Shown: one piece after another, positions 54,401-64,000 of the stretch | Position numbering within the stretch: position 1 is the stretch's first letter | Layout of the letters: every line of letters begins with the position of its first letter | From: Alnus glutinosa | Taxonomy: Eukaryota > Streptophyta > Magnoliopsida > Fagales > Betulaceae | Direction: 5' to 3' | Assembly (NCBI RefSeq): GCF_958979055.1 | Contig: NC_084887.1 | Location: forward strand, 36,310,620-36,374,619 | Length of the DNA stretch: 64,000 nt | The notes under the pieces: model-generated | Databases searched by the model: none | Told to the model about the DNA's origin: nothing | The model's input: the letters and a program-made list of their open reading frames with translations, nothing else | Program-made: the position numbers and the translations under genes

Positions 54401-54705
54401 ATGTTGTGTCAGTTGAGATTTCAGAAGTAAATAGGAATATCGTCAGGAGTTGGTGGGAGCAAACAAACCAGAGAGGGAATTTGATCGACCTTGCAGACGT
54501 GCAGCAGTTAAATGGCGATCGGTTGGAGGAGTTGATGGGCTCGTTTGGCGGATTTGATCTTATTGTTGGTGGGAGCCCATGTAATAATCTCGCAGGTAGC
54601 AACAGGCTTCATCGAGATGGACTTGGGGGTAAAGAATCTTCACTCTTCTACGATTACTTTCGTATTCTAGACTTGGTCAAATGTATCATGAACAAAACAC
54701 AATGA
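48428..54705 (+). CDS. DRM2: DRM-type de novo DNA (cytosine-5) methyltransferase
   Basis: Domains-rearranged methyltransferase, which sets cytosine methylation in RNA-directed DNA methylation in the nucleus. Coding exons: 48428–48430 (the ATG alone, closing leader exon 48385–48430), 48652–48783, 50095–50194, 50275–50321, 50733–50849, 51153–51252, 52998–53089, 53270–54001, 54271–54705; 585 residues in frame. Two UBA domains are visible: DHFIGMGFSEKMVAKAIQEN (about 58–94) and LLSLVKMGYTRDEASIAIE (about 146–185). The catalytic half (198–585) has the permuted order: YYENVAL (motif VI) and RTDRFKSLGNSF (X) come before NLLSLFSGIGGAEVALHRLG (I) and GGSPCNN (IV, nucleophile Cys545). Intact ENV and SPC argue for an active DRM1/2 enzyme rather than the DRM3 type. 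A leader exon probably ends at 44111, leaving a 4.3-kb leader intron that hosts two TRIMs. The symbol is the family name; the exact orthology is inferred. Confidence 0.94.
49120..49260 (+). mobile_element. LINE 3'-end remnant in DRM intron
   Basis: A T-rich stretch is followed by ATTCTCTATGGGATTCTC, ACATCCTATGTACTTGGG and CTTATCAGAAAAAG, the form of a plant LINE 3' end. A second similar tail is at about 51600–51690 (GTGTCCTTGGGTTGTGCCC, then TTTTAATGAAATTCAATTAC and TTATAAAAAAG). No coding part is left in either. Confidence 0.55.
51590..51690 (+). mobile_element. second LINE 3'-end remnant in DRM intron
   Basis: Contains TGTCCTTGGGTTGTGCCC, TGCTTTTAATGAAATTC and ACTTATAAAAAAG, matching the usual LINE tail layout. 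It lies between the two UBA-coding exons and the catalytic exons, in the intron from 51253 to 52997. Only the tail survives. Confidence 0.55.
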
Positions 54706-55761
54706 TTTTTCATGTGAAGGAGCCCTTTTTCCTGTTACTTGTTTAATTTAGATTTCTTAGATCCTTTTTTTTTTTTTTTTTTTTTTTAAAGTCAAAAAAT
54801 TGAAACAATGCCTCACCTAATTCATTTTAAGCTTCTGCTTATTTCAACAGAAATTTGGAATTATTTGTTAAGGAAGATAAAAAGTTATTGACTGAGATTT
54901 ATCTTTATGTTTCTGACGTTGCCTGCTTATCTGTTGAAACATTCTCTTTAATGAGATGAATAAACCTACCACCTATTTTTTGATTGGGGGAGAGGAATAA
55001 AATGTGGAGAAGGGAGTGTTTCGTTACATGTGGCATTCTTTGCTCCGCCTAAAAAGTACGAAAAAGTATACGAGACACGTCATACACTACTTTAAAGACG
55101 TGTTAAATCTAAAAAGTTAACAAGTTCTAAAAAGATTAAAAATTAAAAAAAAGAAAAGAAAAGGATTTAATCAAAGTACAAAGGTATTGGATTCTTCTTT
55201 TCAGGGGTATGGTTGGAAAATATTTATGTAGGATAAAGTAGTGAGTTGTTAATTTTAAAATTAGTAAAAAGTGATAATGTGATATAAAGTAAAAAGAATT
55301 TATATAGAAAAGTGAAAAAAAAAATTGTATTGTAATGAATTTTTTTATTTGAATAGTAACAAAAAATTATTGATGTAATATAAAAAATAAAAAAAAAAGT
55401 TAGAATGTTTTGATTGTTAGTCATAGCACTATCTTGTACAAGCAAAAGCGTTGCCGCGTTGCCAAACAATGCCCATAATGCAATAATAACTTTTCTACTA
55501 GTTTATTTGAAATGTGCTCGTTCTTGAGACTTTTATAAGTGTAAAGTGTAGCGGCTCTAGAGGATGTTGGGGGAAATAATTTTATCATTGTTCTATGAAA
55601 TATTGTATCTATGGACAGCAGCAATGTATGTGTCTTTTTTGTCGATTAGTTATAGTAACTTTTTTGTTTGCTTTGCTCTTTCTAGTTAGATAGTTCACTC
55701 TGTGTATTTTTTATGTATTTAAAGGTGTATTACGCTTTAGATGAGATTAATTTATTACTTT

Positions 55762-55793
<32 letters not shown>

Positions 55794-58400
55794 TAAATTG
55801 CAGCAGCTATAGGATGTTAGGAAAAATCTCAATTTATTTTCTATTCTCATTATTTTATTTATATGCATTTGCAAACATAGTGTAAAGGAAATATGTTCAG
55901 TATACCCACGTTCTTGGTGAGACACGAAGCTCGTAGATGTATGCTTTAGGGTTATGGCTTATGGCGATGCATAAACTGAAAAATTGGATATTTTATTAGA
56001 GCATTAGCAATAATTTTTCTTAAATTTTTTTTTATCAATTTAAAGAATTAAATTACTTTTTTCTTTTTTTTATTTAAATGCACTCCACAATAATTTCTTT
56101 TATCATTTTCCTATACCATTTAAATATTCTTTAAATTAAATACTAGGAGAAAGAGAAGAAATAAAAATTATTTAAATATTGTTTCAAATAAATGTTAGGA
56201 GAATGAGAGAAAAAAATATAAAGTCTTTTATATTAAAATAATGTTAAAGGAACTACTTTCGCTTCTAGATTTAGGGTACAATTTTTGGTTCCCCTGGTGT
56301 TTCCTTAATTTATAGAACAACAAGATAATCTGATTCAATGAATTATTTTTAAGAGTTTTTCTTATATCTATGGAAGGAAATTGGATTTAGGGAAGTTGCT
56401 GCTGCTGCTAGTACTCTTATTCAAACAGTGTTTCCTAATGTTTTTGGGGGGCATGTACATAAAAACATATTTACGCTAAGTAGATAATTGTACCCTCAAG
56501 CCCCGTAATCCTAGAAAGAAAGAAAAAAAATTGGTTCTATTTGATAATATGTTTTGGATGATATTTTTTGTTTTTAGTTTGAAGAAGTGATGACATAAAT
56601 GTGAAATGATATAAATTTCTTACATATTGGACCATAGGAATTCTTTCAATCCAGTCTCTAAAAGTGCATGTGTCCCTTGAGCATGTGAGAAACTATTTTT
56701 TTTTCTTCATATATATATATATTATCAATGCTATTAAAAAAGCATATGAGCATGTGCTTCTTACATTATAAGAGACAGGCGGCATTTTTAGAGATTGGGT
56801 TGGAGGAAATTTCTTACAACTCGTCCATGGTGAAAAATAGTGTTTGATTTTTTTGCATTTTAGGTTATTTGTTAATATTTTTGTTTTGAAAAGAAGAAAC
56901 AAAATAGAGAGAGAGAAAAAAGAAAAAGAAAAAGAAAAAGAAAAAAAAGCCCTTTAACAGCAGTGAAGATAGAAGTTAGAAAATTAGGCAATAAGGTAGC
57001 TTCATCATTTTTTTTTTTTTTTTTGTTATTATTCTGATGATTTTTCAATTTTATTTTTTAATATTACGAAAAATGCTTCTGACCCAAATAGGACAGACTA
57101 CAAAACGATGTCCCAAATTTCTAACAAATCTAAGCCTACATTTTAGAAGTTAGAACAACTTATAAAAAGAATCAACACAAAAAAGTTTTCATTACCATCA
57201 AATCTAACTCCTGAGTTCTGTTTTATGATCTTAATCCTTTTATTCCTCTCATTCTTCATTCTATTCAAGAAACAAATCAGCCAAAAGTATTTTCATTACC
57301 AACAAAACTAATATTTTGTTTGCTAATCCTTCTCTTTGGACTGCACTAATTTACGACATTAAATTTGCAAAATAAAATTATAGCTACAAGTATTATAACT
57401 TTTTCTATAAGTTTTTTACAAATCGGCGTAACAGCGTGACATTACATTAACTATTAAAATATAGATTATCACATGATACTATATCTAAAACCGACACGAC
57501 AGTTCATGCGACACTTATCACATTATTTACTAAAATATATATTACTAATCATTCCCTAGGAATGTAAACTATCACCTAAATTTTAAAGAGTTATTTATAG
57601 TAAAAATGATATTACCCAAACATATTTCAAATAAAAGTAAGGAAAAATTGCACTATTAGTCCATATAGTTAGCCTAAATTACAAATCATTTTTTTCTAAT
57701 TTCAAAATTAATTCAGAGATTCTTGTGATTGTTTTAATTTACAAATCGCTCCATTGAGTCAAATCCTGTTAAAAATTTTGATAGATTCTATTAGGCACTA
57801 ATTAAATATATATATATATATTTAAAAAAATGAAGAGAAAAAAAGGGTGGCAGCCTAGCCACCTCTGTCTACCTAGAGGGTTGGCCGCACGCCACCCTCT
57901 GATGCCTTTGGAGGTTGTGTGGCCACCCTCATTGACTGGGAGTGGCCATACCACCTTTTTTTTTTTTTTTTTCTTCTATTTTTAATTTTTAATTTTTTAA
58001 AAATAAAATTTTAAGTTTTATTAATTTATATTTTTAATTTTTTTATTATGATCGATATGTGTCGTTATTTTATTGGTGTTGATGTATTTTATTGGTGTTG
58101 ATGTGGCGCTTATAGAATCTGTCAAAATTTTTAACGGAATTTAACTCTACAAATTTGTAAATTAAGTTAATTACAAACCAACCACAAAATTTTAACGATA
58201 TGTAATTTAAACTAAGCACAAAAACTAATAATGTAATTTTGCATCAAAGTAAAAACGAAAAAGGGAAACCTACTCAAACTCTTTGATATTTTACATTTTC
58301 AGAGGGCCTCAACGACTTAAACTTGGGTCAAAACGCCGACGTCAATACCTAACCATAGTCCCAACCCAACCCAAGGTCATTTTCCTTCGATACCTTTAGA
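54706..58400. other. intergenic region between DRM and helicase genes
   Basis: Holds the DRM 3' untranslated region, long T- and A-runs (54767–54787, 55762–55783), a MITE-like copy on the opposite orientation (about 55205–55475) whose right end is TTGCCAAACAATGCCC, and a foldback element at 57641–58245. Otherwise AT-rich with no conserved frame. Confidence 0.6.
57634..58252. mobile_element. foldback element, about 605 bp
   Basis: Ends at 57641–57660 (GGAAAAATTGCACTATTAGT) and near 58224–58245 are inverted copies. The arms run inward for about 140 bp with a shared block GTTAAAAATTTTGA(T/C)AGATTCTAT. A possible 7-bp target duplication AAAGTAA lies at 57634–57640 and 58246–58252. The centre (57845–57955) is GC-rich, with several GGTGGC/GCCACC words. 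Non-autonomous; the family is uncertain. Confidence 0.65.
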
Positions 58401-58404
58401 TCTC

Positions 58405-58412
58405 TATAAATA
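58405..58412 (+). promoter_or_regulatory. TATA box of the DEAD-box helicase gene
   Basis: TATAAATA, followed by CT-rich leader-like sequence from about 58430. The likely leader exon runs to a donor after CCGTCAG at 58604, giving a 1.17-kb leader intron before the coding exon at 59773. Confidence 0.6.
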
Positions 58413-58661
58413 CCCCATTCGGGTCTCATTCCCTTCCCACTTTCCTTTCTCTACGCTTCTCGCCCATCTGAAGCGTAGTTTTCTCTCTCTCTCGAGTATA
58501 TAACCACAGAGATATATAAATTTAGAGAGAAAGGGGGATAAGGAGGGTCGAGTCAGATACTCCGAGCATTTCTCGCTCTTCAAATCTCAATCCGACGCCG
58601 TCAGGTACAATTGCCTTTTAATTTCTCGCTCAGATCTGAATCCGATTTTTGTTCTCATGCA

Positions 58662-58791
58662 GGGGGGGGGGGGGGGGGGGTTAAATCTAGGGTTTTACTG
58701 GGTGCTATTTTTCTTGCTTTCTATTCGCTCTGTTTGGTTGCTCAGAAAATACGAATTTGGACTTCTTTATTCGGTTGTAGGGATTTCATCT

Positions 58792-58827
<36 letters not shown>
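58662..58827 (+). repeat. G19 and T34 homopolymers in helicase leader intron
   Basis: 19 G in a row (58662–58680), then 34 T (58794–58827), both in the first intron. A telo-box-like CTAGGGTTTTAC (58687–58698) lies between, a motif often seen near the start of plant genes for translation and growth. The G run could form a G-quadruplex. Run lengths may be inexact. Confidence 0.75.
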
Positions 58828-58830
<3 letters not shown>

Positions 58831-59179
58831 TTTTATTTTTTTTTAATGTAATGTAGTGTTGAAAGAATTTTTATTTTTTTTTCTATGGTTAATCCGAGCT
58901 GGTTTCGGTTTTTGTTCCCCTTTTTTCATTTCGTCAGTTTTATCGGGAACTAAACGGAAATTTTCATGTCTTGGAGCTCGATTGTTGTTTGGCTGCGAGG
59001 ATATGAAGTTGTGTTTGAGCTAGGATTTTACGGTGTTATGTTAAATTGCGTCTTTGATTGGGTGTTTGGACAAGTATGTAAATTCGTGGTTCGTTTGAGC
59101 TGACTCCCTGATATTAATTTGTTTTTGTTAATCGCGTGCTCTGTTTTAGCTTAGAAAATAGAAGAGAGGGACGTTTTAA

Positions 59180-59450
59180 AATCAATTGTTAGAATATTAA
59201 CTAAATAATTAACCAACCATTTTCTTTAAGCTTAAGCTTTAGGGATAAATGGTGATTTATCATGGTATAAGTGACAAAGTTCCTTGTCCACCTCCCATTA
59301 TGAATTAAATATTGTAAGGGCCTGGAGGAGTTGAGACCACAGGGAGGGTTAAAAAATTAATTAAATAATTAAATTAACAATTTCCTATAAGCTTAAGCGG
59401 ACAAGAAATGATGAATTTAATAATATAATTTATATTCTAACATCAAGGGT
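59180..59450 (-). repeat. two inverted copies of the dispersed AT-rich repeat
   Basis: 59180–59280 and 59340–59450 each contain, on the plus strand, TTAACTAAATAATTAA or a close variant, then TTTCTTTAAGCTTAAGC or TTTCCTATAAGCTTAAGC. This is the complement of the repeat seen near 26560–27990. They lie in the helicase leader intron. Confidence 0.55.
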
Positions 59451-59806
59451 CCCAGATTAAGATGTACACTTAAATAAAACTTACTCAGCTCAGTTTCTTA
59501 GCATAGTCGGCATGTGTTTTTTTCTCTGAGAAATGATACACATACATCCCTTACATATCATTTTATGGTTTTGTTGTTTTTCTTTGTTTTCTAATAGACC
59601 CATCTTGTGTCCAGAAATTTCTTGCTTTTTGCTTGTGCTAATTAACAACTGTTTTTGTATAGCTGGTGGTATGTTGTTTCTTTCATGTGTTCTCCTTTGT
59701 TGTTAAGTTTGTCTTTTTGGAAATTTTGTTTGTCCAATCTATCTTTATAATTACCCATATTCTGTGTTGTAGGTTTGTATTCGATTGTCTTGGTGCTTCC
59801 CTTGCA

Positions 59807-63780
<3,974 letters not shown>

Positions 63781-63876
63781 GTTGGGGACTACCTAGTTAT
63801 AGTCACTTCTTTAATGTTTTATGGCATTGCATTCTATGTTAGAATTATTTTTTGAGAAGCAAAGTTTGGGGCAATT

Positions 63877-63935
63877 ATATACACGGCAATAATGTTTACT
63901 TATCAAAAAAAATAATATACACGGCAGTAATGTTT
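63877..63935 (+). mobile_element. minimal LINE-like insertion: 21-bp duplication around 17 bp
   Basis: The 21-bp sequence ATATACACGGCAATAATGTTT (63877–63897) recurs at 63915–63935 with one change. Between them lie 17 bases, ACTTATCAAAAAAAATA, which match the final bases of the LINE tails elsewhere in this window. It fits a target-primed insertion truncated to almost nothing but the tail. It lies in the last visible helicase intron. Confidence 0.7.
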
Positions 63936-64000
63936 GAGAAATGCTGCACCCTCCAACTCCTACTTCCATATTGTGAGAGTGGGAGTGGGAGTGTATGCAG
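63936..64000. mobile_element. MITE-like sequence cut by the window end
   Basis: GAGAAATGCTGCACCCTCCA starts a segment whose right part, GTGGGAGTGGGAGTGTATGC, is close to an inverted copy of it. The start resembles the terminus of the MITE at 36000–36169 (GAGTTATGCTACACACACTC). The right terminus would lie just beyond base 64000. Confidence 0.4.

Overview
The window is nuclear DNA from a flowering plant, almost certainly a woody eudicot. The genes are intron-rich with GT–AG junctions. The intergenic DNA is AT-rich and full of small transposons, and every protein-coding gene has a clear plant family. The style of the dispersed repeats recalls Fagales (walnut, oak or birch relatives), but that is only an impression. 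There is no sign of bacterial, viral or organellar DNA, no CRISPR array, and no rRNA or functional tRNA gene.

Genes in order: (1) ARF1-type small GTPase, minus strand, coding 4436→1686. (2) PDF1B-type organellar peptide deformylase, plus strand, 7159–12196. (3) Two head-to-tail polygalacturonase-like genes on the minus strand. The copy at 22304→17745 is intact; the copy at 16820→12929 carries a 1-bp frameshift. (4) Group I shaggy/GSK3-like kinase, plus, 31644–38200, with a 5' leader intron. (5) DRM-type de novo DNA methyltransferase with permuted catalytic motifs, plus, 48428–54705, with a probable 5' leader exon ending at 44111. (6) WW-domain DEAD-box RNA helicase (DRH1/RH14/RH46 type), plus, from 59807, cut off by the window end. 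Reading frames were checked across every exon junction, and all genes except the frameshifted polygalacturonase close in frame.

These are mostly housekeeping or regulatory genes. They do not form a cluster or pathway; only the two polygalacturonases are related to each other. The densest novelty is in the transposons. There are three TRIM-type miniature LTR elements, two of one family only 1.9 kb apart in the DRM leader intron. A 1,136-bp foldback element has about 375-bp inverted ends and a perfect 9-bp target duplication, nested in an older repeat. A 170-bp MITE also has a perfect 9-bp duplication. Two tRNA-derived SINEs are present, one inside an antisense LINE fragment. LINE tails include one apparent insertion of only 17 bp.

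I found no new multi-gene biological system. The points most worth checking are the frameshift and intron difference between the tandem polygalacturonases, the DRM start codon that forms the last three bases of its exon, the apparent duplication of DRM upstream DNA, and the transposon structures.
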